From Gymnothorax reevesii (taxonomy: Eukaryota > Chordata > Actinopteri > Anguilliformes > Muraenidae): 64,000 nt of DNA. The notes under the pieces were generated by a model that did not search any database, was not told the DNA's origin, and worked only from the letters and a program-made list of their open reading frames with translations. Both the position numbers and the translations under genes were made by a program. Of this stretch, positions 10,011 through 24,600 are shown piece by piece; positions within the stretch are counted from its first letter, which is position 1; each line of letters opens with the position of its first letter. The DNA is taken from the NCBI GenBank assembly GCA_029721435.1, contig CM056584.1:15821739-15885738 (forward strand), given 5' to 3'.

Positions 10011-13000
10011 ATATCGCCATTGTAGGCTTTAAAAAGTACACTGTGTCCCGAACATTGTGTTTGTGTACGTCTGTGTGTTCAAGCGGCACTGTTCCTGTAA
10101 TTTCTTACACATGTGACCACGCACATGCAAAAACCGGTTGTTTCCAGATCTGCGAACGCAGCTGGCTGACTTCAGCTGAAAAAAACATGCTCGACTGGCC
10201 TGTGTGGTCCCACGCGGGGGCAGAGCGCATTACGCGGGTCTTTCCGCCCCTCATTACCGTGCCGCCCCACATCCCATACAGCCAGGAAACGTTTGAAAGC
10301 GCGGAAGCGGGAGAGACAATTCGGCTCAAGTTTAACGCCTCAGACACTGACTGAAGGGCGGTTCAGAGAAAACTTTGAGTAGGAGGAGAGCAAATGAGAA
10401 TGGAAAAAAAATGCGGAAGTCCTCAGTATGTTAGTCCAACATTTGGACAAAAAAATCTAATTTCTGCTTCTCTGTTACTAAGATGTTTAGATTCATTACC
10501 AAAGAGAGAAGATTATTTCATCTGTCAATATAACGGTAACTTCAAAGAAGGTAGTATTTATTATTTTCATAACAAGAAGATTGTACATCCTATAAAAAGA
10601 CTAAAATGGAGCTTTATGGCGTTAGTTCAGTCAGGCATGGTAGTCAGTCTGGTCACAAGCCTGTCCTATCGTTGTCCTATCATTCTCAACTTTGGCTCCT
10701 CCCATGCACCTAATTGGCGAGCTTTTATAACTTGGCGCCGTGCCCTCTACACTGCTCATATTTGGGTCACTAAGAGATGTGTTTCTCATTTCCCTCTTCC
10801 TCCCAAGCTTCTTCCTTTATAAAGATCATTGTTCATGGGAAGCAGCACTTGTTCATATCATGTTCAGTAACTTAAATGTAAAGGAGATTCAAAAGAATCT
10901 CAGGCTCTGTCGAAGGGGGTTGTGATCTCAGGGACTGTCTGTGTCATGCTTGCTCAGATTGTTCCAGAGCATCACTCTAGCAGAGTCACCTCCAAATGCA
11001 GGTCGTCTTGCAATAAATGGTTAAATCTGACATAAATGTCCTGACTGAAGTAATAGCTTCCTGACGACAATAGTCGGGGGACACTATGGATTAGTTTTGG
11101 GGCCAATGCCGCCACCGCTGTGCCCGCAGAGATTTTCTGTTCTGGGCTCTGGAAGTGGCAATTATTACAGGAATTTCTACTATTTTTGCGCTGGCAAAGA
11201 TATTTATTTGACAATGCTCAAGACCGATTTTCAGAAATTTTGGACGACCAATATGGCTGCCGGCAGCCATTTTGTCCAAAATTTGGGGATCGGGGAGATA
11301 CACGACTTGGTCCCTGTGGTGGCCGAGTTATCTAGTTTTTCAATGGAACGAGATGGGCATTTAGATGCACCTCTATCAGCCACATTACAGTGATGCATTC
11401 CCTTTAAAATCCATGTCTGAAGATCCTCAATTATAATTTTAGCATAGTCTCTGCACCATGTAGGTGTGTTCAAAGTAGTATTGGTAGCAGTGGCATCAGT
11501 CAATATGTTGACCAGACAATTGAAGTGGTGAATTCAGTAAGGGCCCAACTCCACACATTTTCAATGTGGAAAAGGTTTTCAACATATTGAATTGATGCGG
11601 GGCCTGGGTGTGAAAAATAATTTTATCTTCAACCTGCATCACATCTCCATTTCTTCGCCCTTCTCCTGTTTTACTCTCTTCCTCTCTCTCTCCCTCCCTT
11701 ACTGTTTACATGGCATCTTAATAAGAAGGATGTGAGCTTAACTTAAGTGATTTATTTCCATCTGGCGCTGAAATGCAGGCTGTTCAAATATTAATGCTGG
11801 GCCTCCTTTTCTTAGCAGGGTGTTCATAATCGTTTTAGAGAGGGTGGAGGGGGGTGGGGAGTAGAGAGGCAGAGGGTGTCCATGAAGAGAAACTGTACCA
11901 GCGGGTCTATGGGTTTTTGCAATTACCCCTGTTGTGTTGACTGTCCCGGGGTACATTGCACTTCAAGAAATTCCAGGTCACAGGACCATGGCAAGCCTCC
12001 GAGAGGCCAGTCTGGGGGATTCCCACCCCCACATCGACAGTCCAATCAGCTTAAAATGCGCAGCTCATGTACAATCTGATTGGTTGAATCACTGTGAGGC
12101 CAAGTCATTTGTATCTTTTGCTCTACCTATTTTGACACTTCATATGGCAACAGCAGAGATGCTCTGGTTGGGCACTGGAACACAACTGAAAACAATCCCA
12201 TTAATGTCAGCTTAATTCATTGATGCTGTGCCGGGAACATTCATCATTGGCCCCTGTCTGCTGTGCTTCCTGTTGCAATTTTGGACTGGCAGAAAGCAGC
12301 AGTGGTGCATTCTGGGAGAGAATAAAATGAGAAATCACCTGACTTACCTCCGTAGGCAATCTGACGGGAAGAACCGCCCATACATTCCGTCCATTTCCAT
12401 GGGAATGCCGTCGAGGTTACCAAGGCAGCACTGGCCGAAGGAATTATTCGGCAGGAGGTGGCAAGAGGGCTGAGACCAAATGGCGCACACAATTTATGAG
12501 TCTTTTCCACAGTTAGTAGGGTGTTTTTCTCGATCAGTGCAACGTAGGAACAAGTCGAGACATGTCTAATACAACATCTAGAATGTTGCCAGTGGCATTG
12601 TCTAGTGACTGGGTACAGTATTATGCATTCATTGTTTTATCATCATCATCTTTTTCTAAGCAAGGAACCTTTTTCTGTGTGAGTGTATGCATGTATGTAT
12701 GTATGTATTAGTGTTTTTTCCATATCCCGGGAGCTGTTCATCCAATCAACTTTAAACTTGGTTAGTGTATTGCGGAGGATCCAAGGAAGTGCAATATTAA
12801 GTTTGAAGTTGTTTGGCGGAAAAGTTCTTAAGAAATTGAGATATCTTCCTGCACCAATACAACTCAAGCAGCAACTGAGCGGGAATTGCACTAGTACCTT
12901 TAAACTCATCGCTCCATCATGTGCAGACTTGGGCTCATTTTAGCACAGTTTATGCACCGTCAATAAATATGAGCGTGTCGGCTGCTACGCATGATCGGTA

Positions 13001-15711
13001 TTTTATTGATATTCATATTGTTTAAGTAATGTTAAAGCAATGTTTAAATATATTAGTGATAAAAATCAATTAAGCAAAATTTACCATTACACATATTAAA
13101 GAAGAAGAGTATTTGGGTTGAGCAAAAGCAGAGTTGTGGAGATGCGATTTAACCCTTTGAAGAGCACAAGGGAAAAGTGTCCAAATGTAGCATTTTTGTG
13201 TATTTCATATATAATAGATTACTATAATATTTATAATAACATAATAATATTGTATATTTTTGTAATATTTGATATGTTTTATTTTATTTTTTGCATTGTT
13301 TTCAGTGCTTTGTTTCTAAGATCATTTTGAATTTTTAAAAAAATTCATTATTTCTCCACAACGTGAAAATGTGACCGACCATTTTTCCATTGTAGTCTTC
13401 AATTGTTTAATAAAATTTTATTTCAAATTTCCAGAGGAACAGTCAGAAACTCATAAGCTTTTATGCATCAGTGGTGATTGCAACATCAGCGCTAGAATGT
13501 TGGGTTTAGCATATTCCAGTCGCACTTCAGAGAAGGACAGAATCCTACTAAGTTTACTGTATATAGAGATGGACAGCACTCCAAAGGTGGATTGCATGAT
13601 TAAACTTGGGCAAGCTGTTTAACTTCTTACACTGAGGTTTGAGGTTTGGGTTTCTTTGAGTCCAAATGGCACTGAAATGTTGTTTAATAACTACAATACT
13701 GAGGACTTTAGTTCTGCATATATTATTTACAGTGTGATTTCTGACCAAAGGATAGCTAAGGATTGTTTAGCTAACACTTGCAATTGAATGTGCAGTAAAA
13801 CCAACTTTTTGTTAAATCCATTTATTTTGTTATAAAACAAAATAAATGGGTCAGAAATATATGTATAAGTATATGTATATATATGTATAAGAAATATATG
13901 TATATGTATAATATATGTATAAATATATGTATACTTATATATATATATATATATAAGTATGTTTATTTACATATAAGTAAATATATGTATAAAATCTGTC
14001 ATGCAAACTTATTTTGATGTGTTACACTGTATGCAATAGCTGCAAGGTTTGTGATGTGGGGTCCAACTCTCAATGTCTAGCTGTAGACTGTTGTTAGGAT
14101 ACAGCAGCTTGCCAGCTGAGCAATGCAATACCTGTATCCCCAAATACGCTGGCAATCACAAGTCAGCGCTTTAGCCGCCCATGGCCTTACCAGCCTTCGT
14201 TATGGGAGGAAATGCAGTAAAACATTGATAAAATATACAACTCTGACAAAATACAATAAACATATTAAGTAAAGCAGTGCATTTATATCTTTATCTTTGG
14301 GCAGATAAAGCTTTGTGGAATTATGGTATGCATTAATATAGCATTGAAACAATGAGTGGAGTGTGCAGAAATATTTCTGTGGGCCACACTTGGTGGAAGC
14401 AGGTAAGAACTACAGGGTCCCAATTGGTTTGGAGCCCATTGTTTCTCTGTTTGGCTGAGTTTGACTCCTGCTACACATGGCACTGTGGTCCTGTCGGGGA
14501 AGGGCTGTTCGATGGGGGTGGGGATTAACCACACTCTCCGTCAGACTGTGTGAAGCGATGGGGACATGGTGTCCCGGACGAACTACCAGAACTGCAAAGA
14601 TGGGATGTTGAAGGGAGGTGGCAGCCCCTCCCCCTTATTGCCCACCAGCTGCCACCCAACCCTTAACTGCGTTACCCTCTTACCCTGTGTATCATGGAAG
14701 GGATATCAGCAGCTATCTTTCTCTCTTTCTCTCCTTTTCTCTGCCATATATCTCTCGTCATCCGTGCATTAGCCATAGGCCTACTCTTTCCATCCTGTTC
14801 ATGTTGTGAATGACACGTAATGAATATTGCTCTTGTGTAGTGATTTTTATATCAACAGTATACTGAAGGTTGTTGCTGAAGAACATTATGTTGCATTTGT
14901 GATGTTGGAGACTCCAAAACGTGAAAAATGGAGGATGAGCCTCAGTACGGGATTATCGTCGTGAAAGGGCAGGATTTGCCCCTTTTGCAGGGCCTGGTGT
15001 ATTCCCTCTTTTCTGCGTCATGATCTTTCAGCTAGCGAGAATTACAAAACCATTATTTGTGGCAGCGTTTCTGAAACAACCGAGCTTTGAATCTCTGCCC
15101 ACTGAAGAAATGTGACGGCGCTCTCTCGTCGCCAACGGAATTCTGCAAGAGAGGAAATGAACATATTCCCTTCTCCTCTGTAATGCAGACTTCGCAGGGG
15201 TATGAAACGCCACATTGTTGTGGCGCGCGATTATGCTAACCAAATTCAGGCAGCGCATTCAAATTTGTTCGCAGAACCGCAATGAATAGCTCATTTAAAT
15301 TCCATTAGTTACAATTTTTCAACATGTTATTTCGTGGAACGTAGTACATTTGTGGCCTCCGCGGCTCGCTTCTCTCCGCAGCGGAGTTGATCCTCTAGGC
15401 TATCATTACCCGAGGAGATGCCAGAGTGCTGGCAGTTTTTACAAAACGACTGACGCAAAAAAAAAATTTCCTGGCTTTGGAAGGCGTCTGAACATGTATC
15501 AGACCAGGCTATATCTGTGTTCTTGGCGTCAAATTCTAAGGGTTGTGCTTTTCGCACTCTCCGAAATAGAGGAAAAACATTGTCAATCCGTCACAATTCA
15601 GTGCATTTGGTAAAATCTTGGCAGCACAAGGAGTATGAAAGATTTTAAATAAAAATTGTTTAAAGAAAAAAAGACTTAAATTGTATATCCTATATATAAT
15701 TGTTCCTGCAG
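10011..15711. other. Gene-free DNA before the first recognised aatk exon; simple repeats only
   Basis: No exon or RNA gene is supported in these 5.7 kb, which may be intergenic or the first intron of aatk. A GTAT-unit microsatellite lies near 12688-12709. A TATATGTATA-rich block at 13858-13990 can form local hairpins. The stretch at 12720-12960 reads like a dispersed fish repeat but no second copy is in the window. A GC-richer patch at 10130-10350 carries an open frame with no recognised similarity. Confidence 0.4.
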
Positions 15712-15845
15712 ATGGTGCCCCTCTGAGCGAGCTTTCCTGGAGCTCCTCTCTGGCTGTGGTAGCAGTTTCCTTCTCTGGTCTGTTCACCTTCATCTTCCTC
15801 ATGCTGGCCTGTCTGTGCTGTAAGAAGGGGGACATCGGATTCAAG
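15712..15845 (+). CDS. aatk: aatk exon with the transmembrane segment
   Basis: Acceptor TTCCTGCAG and donor AAG|GTGAGC. The exon starts with two bases completing a codon and ends in phase 0. It encodes [15 protein letters not shown] followed by [20 protein letters not shown], a hydrophobic stretch ending in the Cys-Cys-Lys-Lys stop-transfer sequence. The Cys pair beside the membrane is a plausible palmitoylation site, as known for AATK. The preceding exon must supply the start codon and one base of an xAT codon; it was not found. Confidence 0.93.
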
Positions 15846-18800
15846 GTGAGCTCACTCTATCAACCCCCCTTCCTCGATGGCAGCCAATGTAACTGCACCT
15901 GTCTCCAGTAAAACAGCAGCATGCACTAACAGTGTTAAGCCTGGGAAGAAACAGTCCATTGGCTTCACAAAGCCAAACAGCTATCATTAGAGTGATGCTA
16001 ACATTATAAACAACCCAATTCCCAGATGTCCGCAATGAACAGTTTAATAATTATGATGATCATAGATTATCCATTGGAATAGTAAGTAGGGCAGAGTTCT
16101 AAAAAGATGAGGAGTGCTTCATGTGTTTGTACAGGCATGATTATTGGGGCGGGGTGTCGTTGCTGACTGCGTTTACAAGGTCTTTAGTATCCCGGTTTTG
16201 AGGCTCATCCCGGCTTTGTGCATATCCGGGATATGATGTTTACATGGAACACGGAGGCACCCGGTTATTCATATCCCTGTATACATGATAAATACCAGTA
16301 ACCTGTTTTCTGATCACTGCATCCTATCTGCGCAGGCGTGAGTTACATCTTTTACGTATTTTGTTTACAACAGATTGAGCGGGAGTGTGATTTAGTAGTT
16401 AGACAAACATCAGAGCTCTGAGGCTTCTAGCAGGCTTAGCGTTACTAAATACTCACGTCGCATTACAGCTATGGATCATCCACTTCGTTTTCAGCAATGG
16501 GAGGAGAGAGCAACAAAAAATATTGAATACGTCACCAACTTTAATAGGGTATTCGCACAGAGAAAAAAACTAGAGTGGTGACATATTCAATATTTGTTGA
16601 ATAAAGCCAAAACACTCCTCGTTTAAAATGGAAAATCGCTCATACCGGACAATAGCTCAAGTCCCGAATTTTCTGTGATGTTTTTCAATTAAATAAACAA
16701 CGAATATGCCGGATTTTATATAATGGATTTTTGCTTACATCGGACAAAATGTCCAGTCCCGTCTCAATGCATTTCCATTCAAAAGCACTGGTGAATACCG
16801 GACAAGCTGGTTTGCTCCATGCACATAAGAAGTCGCAAAAATGCAACAAAATCAAGTTCAGCTTTCCTACACTGTTATAAACTGACTGAATTTAACCGTT
16901 ATTTATACGCATTGTCTCCTTGTCATTTTTACTGTAAGTTGAGTCCTGCACGCATTTTACTGTGGTTTACACTGAGCATACACTGACCTCTGAGGTAAAC
17001 CTTTTGTAAAATTATAGTTAACATAACTGGCAAAAAGGTGCCAGTTAAATTACCTGTTAAAAAGGCTTCAGTTTATTTGTTTATTATTAACAGTGTATTC
17101 GCGGAAACTGAAACTGGCGCAGTTTCATTAACATACTTTTTGAGACTTCTACATTTATCCCAGTTGGGGCAACACGCAGTATCATCCTGTTATCCATTGT
17201 GTCAGGGCAAAGACGGACTAAATGAAGTCAACAAGTAGGTATGAACACTTCAGAATGAAGTCGTTCCGATCTTAATACTCATAGTAGGCTATGCATATCC
17301 AAAAGTAAATTCATATATGCATAAAACCACTAGTTTCTTCCAGGTATAGACCTGAGTCAGACTCACAAGCACAGCTGAATGCGAACGCTTTTTCTTTGAA
17401 CCGAATGAAAACGTAGGTAACTGAACGATAATATAATGGGTAAGGCAATCTTAGCCCTTATTTTCTTCAGCTTTGCCAAATAATGGAGCATAAATATTGT
17501 TGATTTACAATTCCTAATTCGTGTCCTTTTTTAAGTATGAAAAGATAAAAAAGAACACGGAAAACAAGCCCCCCCCCCCCCATTTGACAACATTTGTTGT
17601 CACCTACGTTTAACTGTTTACATGTGCCTCATTGAACATTTATACATACACAATACGGCGGAGCTATTCCAGCCAATGACGTTGTCCACTCTAGTGTTTT
17701 TATATATATATATGTGGGTATTCGGCTGTCTCTGCCACCACGCAATCACTCTGGTGCCTGTGCACATGGTGGCCAGCCATCAGAGACCGGGATAAGGCGT
17801 ATACATGCTCCAGGATCCCGGCTTCTATCGGAGTACTCCAGGTGGCAAAACCGGGTTTCTTTAAACCGGGATAAGTGCATAACCCGGTTTCTGAATTTGG
17901 GATATGTTGTTTACATGTACAAACACAAACACGGGATACTTAAAAAAACCCAATCAAAACCGGGATACTAAAGACCTTGTAAACGCAGTCACTGAAATCC
18001 ATCCTTTAGGAAAGTCTTAAGTGTGAAGGAAATTTGAAGGCTCTTGCTGGAAAGTTGCTCGGCTTGCCCTGTGAGTGGAGTTCAATGGAGGATGGAGTGA
18101 TGTAAAAAAGAAAAAGAAGAATGAACAGGGTTACAGAAACATCAAAATCCATCCTTCGGGAAAATCTGATGCCGTATGGAGAGTTTGAAACTATTGCCTT
18201 GGAATTGTGGGAGTTAAAAGGAACAGTCCACCGCATTTTCATAATGAAATATGTTCTTCTATGAAATGAGACGAGGTGTTACGTACCTCTCCGAGCTTTG
18301 AGCGATCTCCCAGTCAGCCAGACGCGCTGCCACTCCTGTTAGCATTTGTAGCTAGACTCAGTGTGGGCAACGGTATTTTCCGGGGCTGTAGTTAGATGCG
18401 ACCAAAGTCTTCCACGTTTTTCCTGTTTAGATAGGTTTATATGACCAGTGACATGAGTTCGGGTTCGGGTACGCAAATCCAAACGTGGCTTTTTCTATGC
18501 TGTGGGAAGTGCGTACTATAATGACAGGCGTAGTAACACCTTCTGCGCGCTTCGACAGCGCATTGATACCTTCACTTCTGATTTCTTTTCTCTCCCACGA
18601 CCCCCCCTACTTCCGTAAATACAACCAACGTGACTGCTCTGCACTGCTTGGTACACAGTCTGGAAGCCAGAGCTTGCAGAAAATTATAAAAGAAAATACT
18701 CAAGTGTGCTACTATGGAACATTTTCAAATGGAGGACATAGATGCCGACGACTGGCTTGTGGCGGAGCCGGAGCCATATCTATTTGAACCGGAATATACC

Positions 18801-21646
18801 GAGGAGGAGCTAGCCGGTCCCTCTCACGGTCCATTTCGGCTAGCTCCTCCTCGGTATATTCCAGTTCAAATAGATATGGCTCCGGCTCTGCCAAAAGCCA
18901 GTCGTGGGCATCTATGTCCTCCATTTGAAAATGTTCCATAGTAGCACACTTGAGTATTTTTTTTTATAATTTTCTGCAAGCTCTGGCTTCCTGACTGTGT
19001 ACCAAGCAGTGCAGTGCAGTCACGTTGGTTGTATTTACGGAAGTAGGGGGGGGGGTCGTGGGAGAGAAAAGAAATCAGAAGTGAAGGTATCAATGCGCTG
19101 TCGAAGCGTGCAGAAGGTGTTACTACGCCTGTCATTATAGTATGCACTTCCCACAGCATAGAAAAAGCCACGCTTGGATTTGCGTACCCGAACCCGAACT
19201 CATGTCACTGGTCATATAAACCTATGTAAACAGGAAAAACGTGGAAGACTTTGGTTGAATCTAACTACAGCCCCGAAAAATACCGTTGCCCACACTGAGT
19301 CTAGCTACAAATGCTAACAGGAGTGGCAGCGCGTCTGGCTGACTGGGAGATCGCTCAAAGCTCGGAGAGGTACGTATCATCTCGTCTCATTTCATAGAAG
19401 AACATATTTCATTATGAAAGTACGGTGGACTGTTCCTTTAATGGGCTTTTGAATATGAATGGAAGTGCAAGGAGCTGAAAAAGAAGAGATGATAAAAGGA
19501 GGGATGAAAAAGGAGGGATGGAAGCAGGGGATCATCAAAAAAACCTTGAAAATGATAAATCTGACCCAACATGAAGCTACACCGCAAATTTGATGTTTCT
19601 ACCTATGACAGTGCATGAGTATGGCCTATATACGTATGTATATGTGGGGAAAAGATGATGGAAAAAAAATTAGAAAAGGAAAGAAGTGAGCGGTCCTTTC
19701 TAATAGCACCCTCAAACTGACTTGAAAATCTCTCGTAAAAAAGTATTATAAAAATGGGCCTGCAGTTTTCACGTGGGCTTTTGGCCTTGTTTACTCATTT
19801 TCACCGGTCAAAACCCGAACATGCGCAGTAATCATGTGAGGAAAAAAAGGGACAATTCCAATCTTCGTATGAAAAATGGTGTTTATTTCCAGTAAGTGCT
19901 CAGAAACACGGGGAGCGTACTCTGGGTTCAGCCAGTCAAAGTGAGTCAAAGCGAACCCTAACAATCGAAAGGCTTTGCCATTTAAACCATACTACATGCA
20001 TATGCATATCAAGTAAAGGGGATTGTTCTGGCCTTCAATGTATAATGATGAGGTGTATCATGAAGACCATTGCCTACTCAGCAGTGTAGCCATTTGGGTG
20101 CTAATTAAGTTTAAATGGTCTCAGTTTGGCCAGGATGGCTCTCAGTGTGTCTCTTCCAATTGTTGATGACTATCATTGGCTCCTCCTGTCTCTAGGTGTT
20201 ACCATGTCCCCAGGATGTGGGCCTTCTCTTTGTTATATTGACAAGATTACCACTTCAGAGCATGTGGCGGTTCAATGCTTGTTTATAACCGGGGCTAACT
20301 AGATCATGACAGTCTCCTACTGTCCAGCAGAATAATTCACAATTCCTTACAATCATGACACAGCTCCTTCAATGCTCCAACAGTTATCACACAATTAAAT
20401 GGAATTCCTTGATTAGGAAGCAATAGTTTACTTATAGATTAGATTATTGTGAAAGGTTTTGTCTGGGTACTTAAGTCTTTGATAGTCATTCAAGAGTATT
20501 TTCGAGAAATACGGCTAAAATCTGAATCATAGTCCACATGTACTTGCATGTATTTTTAAAAACTGACTTATTCCTAAAACAAAAATCTCTTTGTCCACGT
20601 GAAGATGCAAAAATACAATTAAAGTGCTGTCAAGAGCGTGCAAAAGCGACTGGCAGTGATGTTATCATTGAACGGAAGACCATGTTGGCCAATCTGAAGT
20701 CTTAAATACTTGCCGTAAGGTGAACACACTCTGATGCCATTAGCCATAAACTCAGAACAGTCCACATGTAAATAGCAAAAACAGAGTTTCTAGAAATCTT
20801 CACCCTGGAGGGTATTTTCCAGAAAGTTTGCTTTCAGCTACAGAAAACGAAGTTTGCGTGTGGATGAAAGGCTAGAACACACAGAAAATGCTACGTTTTC
20901 TCATTGAGTACGTATGGACAGGGCCTGAGATTTCATAAATGGTTTGGGTATTATTGCTAATTAAGTGATTTAAGGCCAGAGGTTGAAAGCCTGGAGTAGC
21001 TATGGCCCATGTTACCCACCTCTGGTTTAGAATCATGCTGGGTCTGTCTGCCTTGACTGGCATTTATTAGATGTGGAATTGTTGTGATTTACAATGCAGA
21101 CACAAGATATGACAATGAGAATAAAATTGCTGTTATCTGAGGAGGAGTGAGTATTCCCCTGGTGCAGACTGCAGAAACAAATCTATTCTTAAGAGCATTC
21201 GACTATGCCGTATTGTACCAAAAAGCGCAAAGTACCACAGGTTAATAATAAAAATACTATAAATAATAATACAACGACTGTAATTTATCATCTTTTGTAG
21301 ATCCATAGGTTGCTATTCAGAATGGTTTAGGCACTTGATGCAAGCTAAAATTTATTCCAGCCTTCGTTTACCATGAGGCAGCTCTGAGCTGGACTTAAGG
21401 TCAGTACCGTGACCATAGGCTGGCCCCTCTGATGGTATGTGACGTCGGTTGCCAGGGATGCTGTGAAACAGAAGGGTGAAGGTGACCATTCTGGGGCGCA
21501 GCCTTCTGCTGATCTGACAGCCGGGTGAAGGGATGCTCAGTGATATTCAGGGGAGATGTATAAGGTTGCTGCTAAGAATAGCTGAAGGATAGAATACTGG
21601 GAGAAGATCTTGACATTTCAGTCAAACCTGATTCAGTACCTCTGTC

Positions 21647-21691
<45 letters not shown>

Positions 21692-24600
21692 GTGTTTGTG
21701 AGAGAGAGAGTTTTAGCATTATTGCATTTCATTGTGTCTGTGATACTCTCTTCTTTGGTGTCCACTGCAGAGATGCGCATACACTGTCTCTTTCACATTT
21801 CTTTTAAAGTCAAGTTCAAATGCTTAATTGGTGTAGTAAATGGGAAGTGTAACCAAAAACACCTCCCCCTATTACATCAAAATACAATGGCCTGAGGGAT
21901 GCCCAGCCATGGCTCCTAGTCTCCAAGTGTCAGAACAAGAGACAGGAGTCACTATGAACTCATTAAACAAATAACCAATACTTTCAGCTTAGGAACCATC
22001 TGCTGGAGACCACCAATGAAAAAGCCCTGAATCCCAACTCCAGTCGCACATCAGTGCTTTGCGACACTGTGGCAGAGCCAAAAAGTCACTGCCTTAATAA
22101 CACACCCCATCAGACAAGTCAAAACCTTTTTGGACCATTCTACCAAGAACTGGCTGTATTAATTCTGGAATGTCGGGTGGCAGATGCTGGAGAATAAGCT
22201 CATCTTGTCCTGTGTGAGAACTCCTTAAACTGCAGTGTGCGCTTTTTTACGGTTTTGGGGGGAGGGGTTAGTATTCGTGCTCTGAGTGCAAAATAAGCTT
22301 TTCGCTGAGCGCAGCTCAGAGTTCTGACTCCTGCCAGGGCTTCCACCATTTCATGACACTGCACCACAAAATGGGTCAACCAAGAGGATGGAGAACAGCG
22401 GGACTGCGGTGCTAAAACCACACACTGGCACTTTCCAGAACACATACTGCTCCATGTTGGTCGTCACAAACGAGTCAAAAGTCAAAGATGCACGGCCGCA
22501 GTTCCTGTACATGCAGCACAGGTTTACAACTGTGCTTTTACTCGGAGCAATAATGAGTTTTAAAACATGCCAAGGAAATGACCATAGAGTTCTATAGCAG
22601 AATATATTTAACACGCATTTCCTCTGATTTTGAGTTCATATTTACGTCCTGCAGGATACACAGCAGTCACGGCTAGAAACATTTTAAATAAGAAATTCTA
22701 AGCAGTAATGGTCTGAGGAGACCTGGTGCAATAATTTGAATGTCCGTCTATTATGGCAATGTCGCCCCCTAGAGGAACGTACACTAGTATTGCAGGCATA
22801 TTTCTTGCCGGAAAATGGGATTTCATTGAAGGGAGGGAGAGAGAGGAGGGAGGGAATGAAATGAATATGTGCATGTCTGCGAGCATGTGTCTGATTCTCA
22901 GCGCAGGAAGACCAGCATGCCAGGCTGACCCCTGTTCTGTTGGGGAGGGCAGGAGGAAGTGGAAGAGGAGAAATCTTGTAATCCCTAAATATAGTTGGAA
23001 TCGAGGCTTAATGAATAACAGAGAGAGAGAGAGAGAGAGAGAACGAGAGAGAGATGGACAGATGAGAATGTTGTGATGTCATGAGCTCATAATACAAAAA
23101 ACAGACACAATCCCTTCGCTTGCTCGCTTTTGATTCGCACAAACAAACACGCCCTCTGTGACATACGCTTACACACTTGCAACCAAACAATTTCTCTCGC
23201 TCACAATTCACTTAGCTTTGTCCACATCCAACCCATCACTTCTACAGTGTGCCCTTGTGAGCTTCATAAGCCATAATTTTCGGAAGGCGAACACGGGGGG
23301 CGGGGAGGCATTCCCTCCTCAAACCCTCTATCGAGTCCCCCCTTTGAGGCATTCTATTTGGGGATCACCAAATAGAACAGACTGCAAACAGACTCCAAGA
23401 CCGCACAAAGCTTCGGCTACCAAACTGGGGAGTCCAGTGGCCAACATTAATAAAGGACACACAATAGAGGAAGAGATGCTGGCAGGAACGACTGAGAGGA
23501 TTGAGGAGCCCAAATGGGAGGTCAACAGCAGCTGCAGTGCAGCTCACTGGACCCACCGCCAGATTCAGGGATGGGGGGGTGAGCATATTAAAGGCTCACG
23601 CACTCAATGCCTCCTCTGAATTTTTGAACTGAAGAGCAGAATGGGTCAGAAAGGCTTTGCGTGAGGCCAGCACTGCGGTCCTGTGGTTAGCCAAGTAGGG
23701 GTCTAGACCTAGCAGGTAGCATGTTCATGTCTGCAGTAATACTGCTGCACTGCCTGAGCCTGAAGCTCTTCCGCTGTTTCGAATGAACGGTGAGTAGAAC
23801 ATATTTGGCCTTGGATAAAGATGTGCTTTCTGAAAAGCATGCTTCATGTTGTAATGGGATACTCCCAATTAGCAGCATTTGGCAGGAATTACATTCTAGT
23901 TAGGAGTAGTTGCATCATTAGCTTAAAATACATGAAGGACTGGAAATAAATTATATGATATTTGCTCATTTTGGATTATTATTGAGTGCTCTAAAATGGT
24001 TTCCTATGTCATTTATGAATCATATGCACTGCTGCTGGGATAGGCTCCAGCTCGCCCCGTGACCCTAGTGAGGAATAAGCGGGTATATAAAATGGATGGA
24101 TGGATGCGCTGCTGCGTAAGCATGATAATAAACCCTCCCAATGTACCTGTTAGTAAACTGCTCTGACTGAGTGTGAATTCTACGGCCATGCCTGTGACTG
24201 TTTAGCCCTCCTCTAGCTGTGAGTCTGATCTCTGTGGTGTGCTTTACTTGTGGGGAGGTGACCTCGCAGCTGTCTGCAGATGCGCAGCAGAGTGAAAACA
24301 CATGTGGCCTTAAAGGGCAGGCCAGACCGTGTGAAGCTCGAGTCCCAGAACGGAGGCACTGACCTCCAGACAGGATGGATGGGAGAAGAGGTGGGGGCGT
24401 TGGGGTGAGCGGGCGGGTCATAGATTTCCATTCAAGCCTTAGTGCTCAGCATTAGGACTACAGCTGGAGTTACTGGAAAAATCCCTCCCCTTGGACCACC
24501 CTTCTTCAACACTGCTCTTGTTCTTTAAAGCACTTATCCTTCTCAGCGTCTCTTTTTTGAGGCGCTGCGTACTGGGAAAGGGGCCAAAGGAACATTTTTG

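Larger units (their letters stand above)
18218..19437. mobile_element. 1.22-kb nearly perfect head-to-head palindrome flanked by TTAA
   Basis: The left arm from 18218 (AAGGAACAGTCCACCG) and the right arm ending about 19437 are reverse complements over some 600 bases each with only scattered mismatches. They meet around a 22-base spacer at 18816-18837. TTAA lies on both outer edges (18214-18217 and 19438-19441), fitting a TTAA-target transposon. Both strands carry the same short reading-frame start, [18 protein letters not shown] and onward to YTEEELA. The palindrome therefore looks like two copies of the 5' end of an autonomous element fused head to head, with no catalytic domain. High arm identity suggests recent origin or conversion between the arms. 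Confidence 0.85.

Noticed and set aside
10004..10354. 116-codon frame in a GC-richer patch, considered as an aatk 5' exon
   Set aside because: No signal peptide, no donor in the needed phase and no similarity to the AATK N-terminus.
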